64,000 nt of DNA from Artemia franciscana (lineage: Eukaryota > Arthropoda > Branchiopoda > Anostraca > Artemiidae): assembly GCF_032884065.1 (NCBI RefSeq), contig NC_088880.1:36386827-36450826 (forward strand), given 5' to 3'. Below the pieces are notes generated by a model. It did not search any database and was not told where the DNA came from. It saw nothing but the letters and a program-made list of their open reading frames with translations. Of the stretch, positions 1 through 12,261 are shown one piece after another. The position numbers and the translations under genes are program-made. Within the stretch, counting starts at the first letter, position 1; every line of letters starts with the position of its first letter.

Positions 1-514
1 CATTTCTAAGTGCTTCGAACCTAGGCTGCTTCGCACCCTAGTTTCCAGTTTAGAGCACTTGTGACGAAACAAAACATTTACCAAAGGGGGCAGTAGGAGA
101 ACTTCTGGTTGAAGTGATTTCTTTTTCGTTATAAGTTTGACTTGAATATTTAGTTTAATTTTATTCGTATTAAGGTTTATTTATTCATCTATATCAATGT
201 CGGTTATCTTTGTTTGATATAATCATTTATTTAATTCCTGTTCATTTTGGGTTTTTAACTATTACAGGACTTTATTTCTGTTGGTCTTAATTTGGATATG
301 GCTTTTTACTTTAAAAATAACTTCTTTTCAGAAGTTCTTTTAAAATTTCTTTCTATTCTTTTTTGATTGCCAAAATTCGTTATTGGTTGATTAAATGAAT
401 ATTTCTCCAGTTATCACGTCTCTGGCTTAATAATTTAGATATTAAATTATAATTTATTAGTTCTAATTATTGTCTTTTGATTTTGTTTAACACCCCCCTC
501 GACGTTTCCCGAAA
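1..514. other. Unassigned AT-rich sequence
   Basis: No open frame of useful length, RNA gene or clear repeat is visible. Only the last part (from about 480) begins to resemble the duplicated block that follows. Confidence 0.4.
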
Positions 515-1840
515 GTAGTCATTAGTAGATGCAGTGGCAGTTACAAGCAGTCACAGTCACAGTTGCAAGTTGTCGCAACCAAAAGTACCCACAGCCGCTG
601 CCTCTCGCAATTGCAGCCGTAGTAATAGTAATAGTAGCAGTAGTAGTAATGGCCCTAAAATGTTTAAGTTAATGCTTTCACTTATTTCTTAGATATTGCA
701 GATACACTTTTTTGATAACTGACGCAGATGCTTTCTTTTGATTTAGCTCAATATACCCCTCAACATTCCCAGAATTTCGCCCCAACACCCTTAGCCTTTT
801 TGGAAAATCCAGTCAAATACCCCTCTTTTCCAGCAATATGTCCTGGGTGTAAAAAAGGACAAATTGCATAATTTACATTCTTTGTCCAGGGGGCTGGTGT
901 GACCGTTGTATTCCTAGAGGCATACCTATTGGACGTATGTAACTATTTCGAATAAAATGGCCTTGTTAAGATTTCTATCAGTGTTAAGGGGGGAAACTAA
1001 AAGGGAAAGGGGGAGCTGGTTGCCCTCTGTGCCCTTTCCAACATCTCTCTCAATATGCCTTTTAAGTTTCAATTTAATACCCTTTTTGATCAAAATTTTG
1101 ATCAAATATCTTTGGAGTAGGACTGGGGACTGGTTGCCCTCCCGCGACTTTTCATTATACCCCTGAACAAGATGGCTGTTCCAAAATTCTTGGGGAAAGG
1201 TATCCAAAAAGGGAATCGGAGGGGGATTGGTTACCCTCCAATCACTTCAACATACCCCCTTAATGAGCCCTGAAAGTTTAAGCTTAGTAACTTCTGCTGT
1301 TCTTAAGATAATGCGGATAGGTCTTTTGGATAAACTGGACGCACACAGTAGGTTTTGATTTAGTTTAGCATGCTCTCAACATTCCCCGAACTTTCACCTC
1401 GATATTCTCAAGCCCTTTTCAACGCACCCACAATCAAAGCATTCCCCTTTTCCTAATGATAATCCTGTCAGTAAGGAAAAGCAAATTGCATAATTTATAG
1501 GGCACCAAAAAGGACAACATGCCCTAAAAGTTTCAACTTAATTTCTTCAGTCGTTTTTGATGTCGCTGATACGTCCTTTCAACAATCAAGGCGTGTTTTA
1601 ATTTTGTTGCATCATCCTTAACGTTCTCTGAAAGTAGTCGTTTTAGATTAGTGGCAGTTACAAGCAGTCACAGTTGCAAGTTGTCGCAACCAGAAGTACC
1701 CACAGTCGCTGCCTTTCGCATTTACAGCCGTAATAACAGTAATAGTAGCAGTAGTAGTAATGGCCCTAAAATGCTCAAGTTAATACCTTCACCTGTTCCT
1801 AAAATATTGCAGATACCCTTTTTTGATAACTTTGATATTT
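515..1840. repeat. Diverged direct repeat, two copies about 1.1 kb apart
   Basis: The stretch at about 515-715 and that at about 1630-1835 are clearly the same sequence. Both carry GTGGCAGTTACAAGCAGTCA, then TTGCAAGTTGTCGCAACC, a run of TAGTAATAGTAGCAG triplets and GGCCCTAAAATG. The DNA between (720-1600) contains further diverged pieces of the same kind, such as the CCCTCAACATTCCC motif. The short frames across this block (for example 1651-1866) read straight through the repeat and its triplet run, so I do not call them genes. It is probably an old noncoding mobile element or satellite; the family is not recognised. Confidence 0.6.
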
Positions 1841-2269
1841 ATCAAATGTATTTGACCATCAGTTGAAATAGTAAATTAATCCATTATTTTTATCCAATAA
1901 ATCTTCGTGCTGAAAGAATTTTGGCGTTTAAGCATCAGGGTCTCAGCAATAGGTAAAAACCTAGTAGTCTGAACTATGGCCTGTAATAGCTGAAAGGTTA
2001 AAAAAGACTGATTTTACACGAAACCATCTATTGAGAAATATATCGCAATGGGCATTGATTCGGAAATAAAAACTATCGCTCAGATTCAACCGAATAATAA
2101 GTTTTGACTATCAAAATTAACTTTTAAGAATTATAGGCAGCACAATAGCGCTGCCTAAGTAAAGAACGACGTGGGCTCAATGCTTTACATTTTTTTTTTT
2201 TTAAGTTTTAGACCAGCGCACTTCCTAGCGAAGGAGTTGTCGTAGAAGCTTCGAAAAGGGCTTATTCGA

Positions 2270-3440
2270 TTAGAAATTGAAAGGGCTAGTGCCCTTTACA
2301 TTAGCCAAAGCTCATTGGAGGGCAGAAAGCCCCCCCCCCCAATGCCCATCAAATCCTGAAACACATCTAATCAAAAATTTTAGATAGTAATATTGTTAAG
2401 CATAGTCGAAAGGTCGGGAAATTTTGTCTTTGACAACCTCCATACCTTCTCGAGACCAGAACGTAATTTGCAATTTACTGAAAAAAATAGCTATGGATTG
2501 TCAGTTTAGTATACATAATGCTGATATATTCCAAAAAAATCTTTGAATTTTTATTTACTAAAGTTAAAGAAAACATATTTTGTCGTTTAATTTCATAGGA
2601 TGAAAGGAATAGAATGGCTTCTGAGTCTTCATTGGGAAAATGAACGCAAAACTGACAATTTTTAAAAAAAAAATGAGACAATTTTGTTCTAAAATAAGAT
2701 TAATAATTGATAATTATGTATAGCTGTTAGGCTATTATATTAATAAGTTTATATTTTTTTTTATGTGCTATATTACTGAAATTTTGAGATACCCATTTGT
2801 TCAAAAGCAGTCCGGAGATCATATAGCAAGGTCTCTGGGGCTGACGCAATCCCCCCGAGTCTGGGGACCAGGGTTGTAAGTTATGCCCCAGGGGCATATA
2901 AGCTTTTTATGGAAGGTGTGGTTGTTTGAACTTTAGAAGAAGCTCATTTAATTGGAAATGTTGGATCGGAAATATATGTAGGGAAAATAGTCTCCCTCTC
3001 CCTGACAACCTGTTTTCCCTCAACGCATCCAATCAAAATTGTGAGATAGCCATTTTGGTCATAATAGTCCAAAGATCATAAAACAATGGCTTCAAGGTGG
3101 ACAAAACCCTCCAGAGCCCGGGTACAAGGGTTGTAAGTTTTGCCCCGGGTATGTAAGGCTCTTATGGAATAGATGGTCGCGTAAACTCCGGATCGGATGG
3201 GGCTCATTGGAAGCTGAAAAATCTAGTGCCCTTTTTTAAGAGTCAAAAGTTAAAGGAGGACAACCAGCCTCCCCCCGCAATTCTATTTTCCCCGAAACAC
3301 ATCCAGTTAAAATTTTGAGAGAACTATTTTGTTCAGCACTATTGAAAGATCATGTAACTATGTCTTTGGGGATGTCAACCTCCCCACAGTCCTCAGGTTA
3401 AGGCCTGTAAGCTTGGCTATTCGTTCATTGGTTACATATA
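2270..3440 (+). repeat. Old, degenerate copies of the foldback-family internal region
   Basis: Phrases typical of the family's internal region recur in diverged form: GGGCTAGTGCCCTTT, GGAGGGCA, 'TTTTGAGATAGCCATTTTG', a 'CATAGTCGAAAGGTC' type motif and a GGGGACCAGGG/GGGTTGTAAGTT motif. At least two imperfect successive units are visible (about 2800-2920 and 3030-3170). No coding capacity. Confidence 0.5.
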
Positions 3441-3954
3441 GTACATAACACTGAGAAAGGTATACATGTTTGAACTACATTTTCCAAAAAGACGGGGAGA
3501 TAATAAGTGAGCCTTTCAGAGAATGTTGAGATGAGTGCTGAACTAAATCAACATGTTATGTGTTTAAGAATTGTCAGAAGGACGTAACTCATGATTGACT
3601 GGGTATATCAATTTGGAACTCATAAGAAATGATAAGGGACATGATCAAAACGAGAATATTTGTGTGCTATCACTGCTACTATAATTACCACTAGTCTTCG
3701 GCGTCTCAACTATAAGGGAAGGCTGACGCAATCATTGTGTACCGGAATTTTTTTCTTTTTTTTCTTTTTTTTGCAAATTCCATCCTTAATTTACAACATA
3801 TTTGGGCCAATTCATGAGGTAGAAACTTCGTGAGTGTCTGGCGGACGATGGTACCGTATCACAAAACTCATCATTTATAATTTAGAGGGGGAGGTATCTC
3901 GTCCTCTCAAATCGTAAGGGGGTAGGTTATGTCCCCTACCCCGAAAAAATTTAG

Positions 3955-4185
3955 ATATGGTCATATTAGAAAAATTCAGAAATAAATATGTTCATTGTGA
4001 GTGTAAAAACTACCATTGTTTTACTTATTAAAACTTCATGGCTAATTTAAATATGGTCGTATTAAATGTTGCCTAATTTAAATAATGACCATATTAGAAA
4101 GATTCAGAAATGGATATGTTCATTATGACTGTAAAAACTACTTTTGTTTTACTAATTAAAAATTCATGGCTAATTTAAATATCAG
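3955..4185. repeat. Short direct repeat pair, period about 128 bp
   Basis: About 95 bp starting CATATTAGAAAAATTCAG near 3961 returns near 4089 as CATATTAGAAAGATTCAG. Both copies end with TTCATGGCTAATTTAAATA and differ at only a few positions. It is a simple local duplication in noncoding DNA. Confidence 0.7.
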
Positions 4186-4373
4186 CTCTAATTAAAGTAC
4201 TTTCAGTTTCAATTTATTTCATGCAATTTTTGTTTTCTTATTTGTATTTTTTCCTTTTTTTTACAAAAATGAACAGAAAACGAACAGAAATCAAACAAAA
4301 AAACAATATGTTTTCCTTAACAAAAATAAAGAGCAAAATATGTCTTCAGCAGAGTAAAAAAAAAAATTAATAT

Positions 4374-6700
4374 CAAACAGTTTGTGGTAACGAACTGTAG
4401 TAAGGAGCGACCCGGCTCAATAGTAACCAAAACTCTAACAAATGGAATTTTGATACCAATAGCTACATCAAAAGAATCGCATTTTAATGCTGATTTTAAA
4501 TATATAAGTTTCATCAAGTTTAGTCTTACCCATCAAAAGTTACGAGCCTGAGAAAATTTGTGTTATTTTAGAAAATAGGGGAAACACCCCCTAAAAGTCA
4601 TAGAATCTTAACGAAAATCACACCATCAGATTTTTTTCCCAGGGGTGATCGTATCGACCCAGTTGTCCTAGAATGTTGCGAGAGGGCTCATTCTAATGGA
4701 AATGAAAAGTTCTAGTGCCCTTTTTAAGTGACCAAAAAAATTGCAAGGCACCTAGGCCCCCTCCCACGCTAATTATGTTCCCAAAGTCAACGGATCGAAA
4801 TTCTGAGATAGCCATTTTATTCAGCGTAGTCGAAAAACCTTATAACTGTGTCTTTGGAGACGACTTACTCCTCCACAGTCCCCATGGGAGGGGCTGCAAG
4901 TTACAAACTTTGACTTGTGCTTACATATAGTAATGGTTATTGGGAAGTGTACAGGCATTTTCAGGAGGATTTTTTGGTTGGAGGCAGGGGTTGAGAAGAG
5001 GGGGATATACTGGGGGAGCTTTCCATCGAGGAATTTGTCATGGGGGAAGAAAATTTCCATGAAGGGAGCGCAGGATTTACTAGCATTTCTTAAAAAAAAC
5101 AATAAAAAAATAAATATAAAAAATTTTTTTTTTCAGCTGGAAGTAAAAAGCAGCATTAAAACTTAAAACGAACAGAAATTATTACCCATATGAGGGGCTC
5201 ACTTCCTCCTAATACCTCGCTCTTTACGCTAAAGTATTTTTAGTAATTTCAACTATTTATTATGCGGCTTTTGTGATTCAGGGGTCATTCTCAATGAATT
5301 GGGACAAAATTTAAGTTTTAGTGTAAAGAGCGAGGTACTGACGAGGGGGTGAACCCCCTCATATTTGTAATAAAAACATGAGAATACAAAAGTTCTTTAC
5401 GTAAGCTAATTTATAAGTTACGTATATCTTTTACTAATAATTAAACAAACAAAAAAAACAAGTTTTTTTAAATGAAAGTAAGCAGCGACAGAAATTACTC
5501 CGTATATGAAAGGGGCTTTTCGTTCTCAACGCCTCGCTCTTTACGCTAAAGTTTGACTCTTTCTCTTAACTCAACTTCTTAAAAATTTAAAAAACTTTAG
5601 CGTAAAGAGCGAGGCGTTGAGGACAAAAAGCCCCTTTCATATACGGAGTAATTTCTGTTCGTTTTAAGTTTTAATGTCACTCCTTACTTTTATTTAAAAA
5701 AAAGTTGTTTGTTTTTTGTTTAATTTCTGGACGTTTTTAAATTAATGCATTTTTTGATCTTGGCTCTCCGCGCATAAATAATTAAAACGAAATTTGCATA
5801 TTAATTTTTTTGGGCAAAATGGGTTTTTTATAGTTATAATTGGAAGATTTTGAGAAAAAAGGAGCGAGAGAGGAGGCCTAGTTGCCCTCCAATTTTTTGA
5901 TTACATAAAAAGGCAACTATAAGTTTTAATTTTTTACTAACGTTTTCATAAGTAAAAAATATACGTAACTTACGAATTAACTTATGTAGCAAACTTCTAC
6001 ATTTGTATGTTTTATTGCGTATATGAGGGGGCTCACCCCTCGTCGATACCTCGCTCTTTACACTAAAGCTTAAATTTTGTCCCAATTCCTTAAGAATAAC
6101 CCTGAATCACAAAGGCCGTAGAATAAATAGTTCAAATTACTAAAAATAATTTAGCGTAAAGAGCGAGGTATTACGAGGAGGTAAACCCCTCATATGCGTA
6201 ATAATTTCTGTTCGTTTTAAGTATTAATGCTGCTCCTCACTTTCAGTAGAAAAAACTTTTCATATTTATTTTTTCATTGTTTTTTTTTAATAATGCTAGA
6301 AAATCCTGCGCCCCTCCATTGAAAGTCTCTTCCCCCATAAGAACTCCATGGAAAGATCCTCCCACGTAACCCCCCCCCCTCAACTATCCCCCAAACCAAA
6401 AAAAAAATCCCCCTGAAAACGTATGTACACTTCCCAGTAACCATTACTATATGTAAACACAGGTCAAAGTTTGTAACTTGCAGCCCCTCCCACGGGGACT
6501 GCGGGGGAGTAAGTCGTACCCAAAGACATAATTGGGGGAGTAAGACAAAGACATTGTAATCGAATATGGTGAATAAAATGGGTATCTCAGAATTTTGATC
6601 TGGTGACTTTGGGGAAAAAATGAGCGTGGGAGGGGGCCTAGGTGACCTCCAATTTTTTGGTCACTTAAAAATGGCACTAGAACTTTTAATTTCCGTTAAT
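4374..6700. mobile_element. Composite foldback element with nested palindromes
   Basis: The left end at 4374 has the family terminus: a small palindrome (CAGTTTGTGGTAACGAACTG) followed by TAGTAAGGAGCGACCCGG. The stretch 4630-5100 returns in reverse complement at about 6300-6695. The stretch around 5125-5400 returns inverted at about 5990-6250. In the middle, 5447-5722 is itself a near-perfect hairpin. The element is therefore a large inverted repeat built around smaller ones. It has no transposase; the short frames in it (4715-4930, 6447-6677 and others) appear in every copy in both orientations and are not genes. It is probably a nonautonomous DNA transposon or foldback element; the superfamily is unknown. 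Confidence 0.7.
5447..5722. repeat. Near-perfect 276-bp palindrome (hairpin unit)
   Basis: The arms read outward from about 5585. GCTCTTTACGCTAAAGTTT on the left matches AACTTTAGCGTAAAGAGC on the right, and GTATATGAAAGGGGC matches GCCCCTTTCATATAC. The left arm has lost about 17 bases (the TTAAAACTTAAAACGAA part) that the right arm keeps. The same hairpin recurs at 9602-9872, 32501-32771 and 59394-59664. Confidence 0.85.
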
Positions 6701-7100
6701 CAAAAGTGAAACTCAAAGTGAACAAAATTACTAAATAATTGAACGAGGAAGTTGTCTGTCTTGTACCCCAATTATAATTTTTTTGAACAGTTAATATGAG
6801 AGTTAAAACATTTAAAACAGAATAAGAGATAAAACAGTTAAAAGAAACGGATATTAGACTTAACAGAAAAATAAAACCAACAATGAACTTGGAATGTACC
6901 CAAAATAAAATTGATAGTCTAATCAAACGTTTCATTTAACTTTTAGTTGATTATTAATTATAATGTCAATTATTTGTTTTTATTCTACTGAAGCCATATT
7001 TTCGCTCTTTACTTTTGTTAAGAAAAACTTGTTCTTTTTTGTTTAATTTAATTTCAAAAAGAGGGTAAGACCTCTCAGATAAGACTTCAAATCGAAATAA
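6701..7100. other. Unassigned spacer between foldback copies
   Basis: AT-rich. The minus-strand frame at 6696-6935 is hydrophobic only because of base composition and starts inside the repeat. I see no gene. Confidence 0.4.
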
Positions 7101-8494
7101 AAAGTACAACCCCCATCCCTTCTAAAAAAACAAGTAGGATCCTGGATCCCTATTTTATTTGGGTAGCAGTGATGGCTCCCTTTTTTTCAAACCAGTTCTA
7201 GCAGGGTGCTGACAGATTTTAGAGAGATGATTAATGACTCAAATTAATCATCTCTATGATCTTTCAATAGCACTGATGTGAAAAACTTCTGGCATGATTT
7301 GAAAAGCGATCAGAAATTAAGTAAAGAAATTTCAAATAAAAGTAAGGGGAATTTCCCAGGGGGAGATGTTCGGGGGATATTTTCGGGAGGAATTTTCTAA
7401 CAAGGAAAAATTCTCCAAGGAGAAGTATATGCGGGAGAAATTATCCGTGGGGGAATTTTCCACGTGATGATGTTCTTTCGAGAGGGGGGGGGGGGGCAGG
7501 CCGCGGGAAATTATCCATGGAGGGGAAGGGGATTTCCTGGCTTTATTTGAAAAGTGATAATAAATTAAATAGCAAGAACAAGTTTTTTCAAGGGAAATTA
7601 AAGAACAATATTAGGAATTAAAACTAACAAAAATTATTCCGTACATGAAAGGGGTGCTCCCTCCTCAATTCCTTGCTGGTTACGCCGAAGTTTTTTAGTG
7701 CTTTCAAAACGCTTCTTAATCCAAATCGACATCCCTTGTGTTTGCCCTTAAAGATTTTGACGAAAAGTTAAAATTCAGTGTAAAGAGCGAGGGGTTAAAG
7801 AGGAGGCAGTCTCCTAATAGAAGTAAAAATTTCTGTGTGTGTTTGTAGTTTTAATGTTGCTACTTATTTTCAGTGGAAAAAAAACTTTTGTTTTCTTATT
7901 TAATGACCAAGTTAGCCGTGAAAATAAGCTTGCAATATTTCTTCCCGTGCACACTCTAGACACAATTAAATTTAAAAAACTAATTTTTTCAACTAAAAGT
8001 AAGGAGCAACATTAAAACTTAAAACGAGCAGAAATTATTACGTGTGCGAAGGTTGTCGCTCCTTCTTTAGCATCTCACTCTTTAAGCTAAAGTTTTTCAG
8101 TACTTTTAAAAAAGCTTCCTATTGTTCTAATTAAACGATCCTTGGGTTTCAGGAGTCGTTCTTAAAGAATTGGGAAAAAGTTCAAACTTTAGCGTAAAGA
8201 GCGAGGTGTTGAGGAGAGGCAATCGCTTCATAAACGTAATAATTTCTGTTGGTTTTAAATTTTAATGCTGCTCCTTACTTTCAGTTGAACAAAACTTGTT
8301 TTTTAATTTAATTGCTGATCATTTTTAAAGTAATGCCAGGAACTCTGGCCCCACATCTCACGGAGAAATCCCCCTCCCCACGGGAATTTCCTCTAGACAA
8401 TTCAATCCCGGTGAAAAATTACCCTGGACAACAACCCTTAACAAATCCACGCGTAAAATTGAAACGGAAAAGAGAAAGTAAGAGAGCAAGTATA

Positions 8495-8605
8495 ACAGTT
8501 CAAAATAGGGATGAAACCTTTTAATCGACAGTGAACAGATATAAAAAAATTTAACTGGATATTTCGAACACATATACAGTGTTCATCATCAGCAGTAAAA
8601 CTAAA
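8495..8605 (-). mobile_element. Single-arm copy of a Penelope/retrozyme-like repeat
   Basis: About 105 bp here matches one arm of the inverted element at 51.69-51.91 kb. Shared blocks are AAAATAGGGATGAAACC, TTTTAATCGACAGTGAA and TTTAACTGGATATTTCG. It lacks the second, inverted arm. It contains the best hammerhead-like core of the window (next entry). Assignment to Penelope-like elements rests on that ribozyme association, known from published work; no reverse transcriptase is present here. Confidence 0.5.
8551..8600 (-). ncRNA. Hammerhead ribozyme-like motif (type I, tiny stem III)
   Basis: Read on the minus strand. The 5' side of stem I, TTTTACTG (8600-8593), is followed by the core CTGATGA (8592-8586) and one extra T. 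Stem II is GAACAC (8584-8579), a 7-nt loop, then GTGTTC (8571-8566), six perfect pairs. The second core box GAAA (8565-8562) is followed by TATC (8561-8558) and CAGTTAA, which pairs back to stem I (CTG/CAG, then TTTTA/TAAA with one bulged T). Predicted cleavage is after the C at 8558. Short stem III is a known feature of hammerheads in Penelope-like elements and retrozymes. The unpaired T between CTGATGA and stem II is not canonical, so activity is uncertain. Confidence 0.55.
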
Positions 8606-9601
8606 AGACATTAATAAAACAAACAAAATTTTATGTCCAATAAACCAATTACATATAGTTTATTGCTCTTAGTTTTTTCAATCCAACAGCGGAAGCAAAT
8701 CTCCTTGACCTTTTCGGTTCCGGCTTATTAGATTTATCAGACATATCAGGTGGACAGAGGTCATAGCTCTTAGGTGAGGTGAGATTTACTTTATTTGACC
8801 TCAGTAAATTATCATAAATTGAATTCAATCCGAATTCACCTGTATCTCTGTTTATGGAATTAACAAAAGCAAGAAAACAAGAAAAGAGAAAGCAAAGAGA
8901 AAGAATTTTGTATAGTAATTCTGGCAAATTCCCCCAGTTTATAGTTTCCCCTGACATGTTTGCCCCCCGGAAACTTCCCTCCTCATAAGAAATTTCACCG
9001 TAGAAAAACCTCCAACAAAAAATTCACCCTCTTCCACCCGAAAATGTATACATACTTCACAATAACAAATACTACGTGTAAAAAATGGGCAGATTTTCGA
9101 CTTAAAGACCTTTTCCTTGGGGCTGTGGGGCGGGGGGTCATGTTATATCCAAAGGCATAGTTTTTGGGCCTTTCTACTATGATGAGCAAAATGGCTATGT
9201 CAAAACTTTGATCTGACGCTTTCGGGAAAAAAAGGGGTGGGGAGGGGGCCAGCTTGCCCTCCAATCTTTTTGGTCATTTTAAATTGCACTAGAGCTTTTA
9301 ACTTCCTTTCTAATGACCTCTCTCACTATATTCTATGACCATTGGGTCGATACGATCATCCCTTAAAAAAAAACAAATAAATACGCATCGGTGATCTTTG
9401 TTCTGGCTAAAAACACAAAACTCCACATTTTTTGCAGATAGGACCTTGAAACCACTGCAGTAGGGTTTTCTGATATGCTAAATCTGGCGGTATGATTTTT
9501 ATTAAGATTCTAATACTTTTAGGGGGTGTTTCACCCTTTTTGAAAAATCAGGCAAATTTCCTCAGGCTCGTAGCCTTCAATCGGTAATTAAATAAAAAAA
9601 A

Positions 9602-11155
9602 ACAAGTATTTTTTAACTGAAAGTAAGGAGTGACATTAAAACTTAAAACGAATACAAATTACTCCGTTTATGAAAGGGGCTGTTCCCTCCTCAACGCCCC
9701 GCTCTTTGCGCTAAAGTTTGACTCTTTCTTCCAAATCTACTTTTTAAAACAGTGAAAAACTTTAGTGTAAAGAGCGGAGCGTTGAGGAGGTAACAGCCCC
9801 TCTCATATACAGAGTAATTTCTGTTCGTTTTAAGTTTTGATGTCGCTCCTTACTTTCAGTTAAAAAACCTGTTTTTTAATTTAATTTCTGAACGTTTTTA
9901 AATTAATGCATGTTTTGATTTTGGCTCTCCGCACATGAATACTTAGAACGAAATTTGCTTCTTTTTTTTGGCTAAATGGCTTTTTCTTAGTTTTGACCGG
10001 ACGATTTTGAGAAAAAGGAGTGGGGGAGGAGGCTTAGTTGCCCTTCAATCTTTTGGTTGCTTAAAAGGACAACTAGAACTTTTAATTTCTTACGAACGTT
10101 TTTATTAATAAAAATATACATAACATCCGAATTAACTTTCATAACGAACTTCTATATTCGTATATTTTTATTACGTATATAAGGGGGTTTGCCCCCTCTT
10201 TAATACCTTGCTCTTTACAAAAATACTTTAGCGTAAACAGCAGGTATTTAGGAGGAGATGAACCCCTCATATGCGTAATAATTTCCGTTCGTTTTGTTTT
10301 AATGCTGCTCCTTACTTTCAGTTGAAAAACTTTTTCATATTTATCTTTTCATTATTTTTTGTTTTAAATAATATTAGAAAATCATATTCATTGAATTTTC
10401 ATATTAATTTTTTGATTGTTGAGGGGTTGGTGCTCCGCTCTTTACACTAAGGTTTTCACTGTTTTAAAAAGTAGATTTGGAAGAAAGAGTCAAACTTTAG
10501 CGCAAAGAGCGGGGCGTTGAGGAGGGAACAGCCCCTCTCATATACAGAGTAATTTCTGTTCGTTTTAAGTTTTAATGTCGATCCTTACTTTCAGTTAAAA
10601 AACCTGTTTTTTTAATTCAATTTCTGAACGTTTTTGAATTAATGCATGTTTTGATTTTGGCTCTCCGCACATGAATACTTAGAACGAAATTTGCTTTTTT
10701 TTGGCTAAATGGCTTTTTCTTAGTTTTGATCGGACGATTTTGAGAAAAAGGAGTGGGGGAGGAGGCTTAGTTGCCCTTCAATCTTTTGGTTGCTTAAAAG
10801 GACAACTAGAACTTTTAATTTCTTACGAACGTTTTTATTAATAAAAATATACATAACATCCAAATTAACTTTCATAACGAACTTCTATATTCGTATATTT
10901 TTATTACGTATATAAGGGGGTTTGCCCCCTCTTTAATACCTTGCTCTTTACAAAAATACTTTAGCGTAAACAGCAGGTATTTAGGAGGAGATGAACCCCT
11001 CATATGCGTAATAATTTCCGTTCGTTTTGTTTTAATGCTGCTCCTTACTTTCAGTTGAAAAACTATTTCAAATTTATCTTTTCATTATTTTTTGTTTTAA
11101 ATAATATTAGAAAATCATATTCATTGAATTTTCATATTCATTTTTTGATTGTTCT
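9602..11155. repeat. Foldback copy with a recent 735-bp tandem duplication
   Basis: The hairpin unit 9602-9872 starts this block, with GCTCTTTGCGCTAAAG on the left arm and CTTTAGTGTAAAGAGC on the right. The segment from about 9755 to 10425 is then repeated almost exactly from about 10490 to 11155. AGAGTAATTTCTGTTCG occurs at 9811 and again at 10546, giving a period of 735 bp. The two copies share even small quirks, such as GTAAACAGCAGGTATTTAGG, and differ at few positions, so the duplication looks recent. Confidence 0.8.
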
Positions 11156-12125
11156 TTAAAAAAAATGCTAAAAATCCTGCGCCCCCTTCATGGAAATTCT
11201 CTCCTCCCATGACAAATTCCTCCATGGAAAGATCCTTCCATGTAACCCCCTCCCCTCAACCCCTTTCCTATCCAAGAAAACAATTCCCCTGAAAACGTCT
11301 GTACACTTCCCAATAACCATTACTATATGTAAACACTGGTCAAAGTTTGTAACTTTTAGCCCCTCCCCCGGGGACTTGAGGGAGTAAGTCGTCCCCAAAG
11401 ACATAATTATTAGGTCTTTCGACTATGATGAACAAAATGGCTATCTTAGAATTTTGACTTGTTGACTTTGGGAAAAAATGAGCGTAGGAGGGGGTCCAGG
11501 CGCCCTCCAATATTTTTGGTCACTTAAAAAGGGCACTAGAAATTTTAATTTCCGTTAGAATGAGCCCTCTCGCGACATTCTAGGACCACTCAGTCGATAC
11601 GATCACCCCTGGAAAAAAAAATCCGTGATCGGTCTTCTGGCAAAAAATAAGAAATTCCACATTTTTATAGATAGGAGCTTGAAAATTCTAAGGTAGGGTT
11701 CTCTGATACGCTGAATGCGATGGTGTGATCGTTAAGATTCTATGCCTTTTAGGGGGTGTTTTTCCCTATTGTCTAAAATAAGGCAAATTTTCTCAGGATC
11801 GTAACTTTTGATAAGTAAGACTAAATTTGATGAAACTTATATATTTTAAATCAGCATAAAAATTTGATTCTTTTGATATATCTATTAGTATCAAAATCCC
11901 ATTTTTTAAAGTTTCTTTTACTATTGAGCCGGATCGATCCTTACTACAGTTCGTTACCACGAACTGTTTGACACTATCCTTAATAAACTTATGCATTTAA
12001 AATCAGCATAAAAAGCCGATTCTTTTGATATATCTATTGGTATCAGAATTCCTTTTTTTTAGAGTTTCGGTTACTATTGAGCATGGTCACTCCTTACTTA
12101 CAGTTCGTTACCACGAACTGTTTGA
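11156..12125 (-). mobile_element. Foldback-family internal region and right terminus (duplicated end)
   Basis: This is the family's long internal region followed by its terminal hairpin. It begins near ATCCTGCGCCCCCTTCATGG, passes GCCCTCCAATATTTTTGGTC and ends with GCTCCTTACTACAGTTCG-type sequence. The terminal palindrome CAGTTCGTTACCACGAACTG appears twice, near 11949-11968 and 12101-12120, with about 150 bp of subterminal sequence also repeated. This suggests a partial terminal duplication or two nested insertions. Frames at 11168-11404 and 11190-11387 are repeat sequence read in two directions. Confidence 0.65.
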
Positions 12126-12261
12126 TATAACAGCGAAACGCGTTGAATATCCCAACCTCAATTATAAAAACAAATATGATACTTTTCATTAGTATTTCTC
12201 CTAAGCTACTACAAATAGTGATATCCAAGTTATATACTAAAAACCCAAAAAAAGATTTAAA

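Larger units (their letters stand above)
7100..9600 (-). repeat. Diverged foldback-family copies, reverse orientation
   Basis: Family landmarks are scattered through the block: GTAAAGAGCGAGG at about 7780 and 8197, TAAGGAGCAACATTAAAACT at about 8000, and the GGAGGGCA/TTTTTGGTCA/TTAAAATTGCACTAG block near 9260. The subfamily differs from the 4.4-6.7 kb copy: its outer region reads GGGAATTTTCCACG rather than the usual internal sequence. A separate element carrying a ribozyme-like motif is inserted at about 8495-8605. No coding sequence is visible. Confidence 0.55.

Noticed and set aside
4715-6677. Pairs of similar 60-90 residue frames (MPFLSDQK... and mirror frames) that recur at 6.4, 33.5 and 4.7 kb
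   Set aside because: They recur because the foldback DNA is repeated. They are found on both strands of the same DNA, lack conserved length and carry no domain.
8358-8626. Minus-strand frames around the ribozyme-like motif
   Set aside because: They cover the dispersed repeat; the same DNA at 51.8 kb is in other frames and interrupted.
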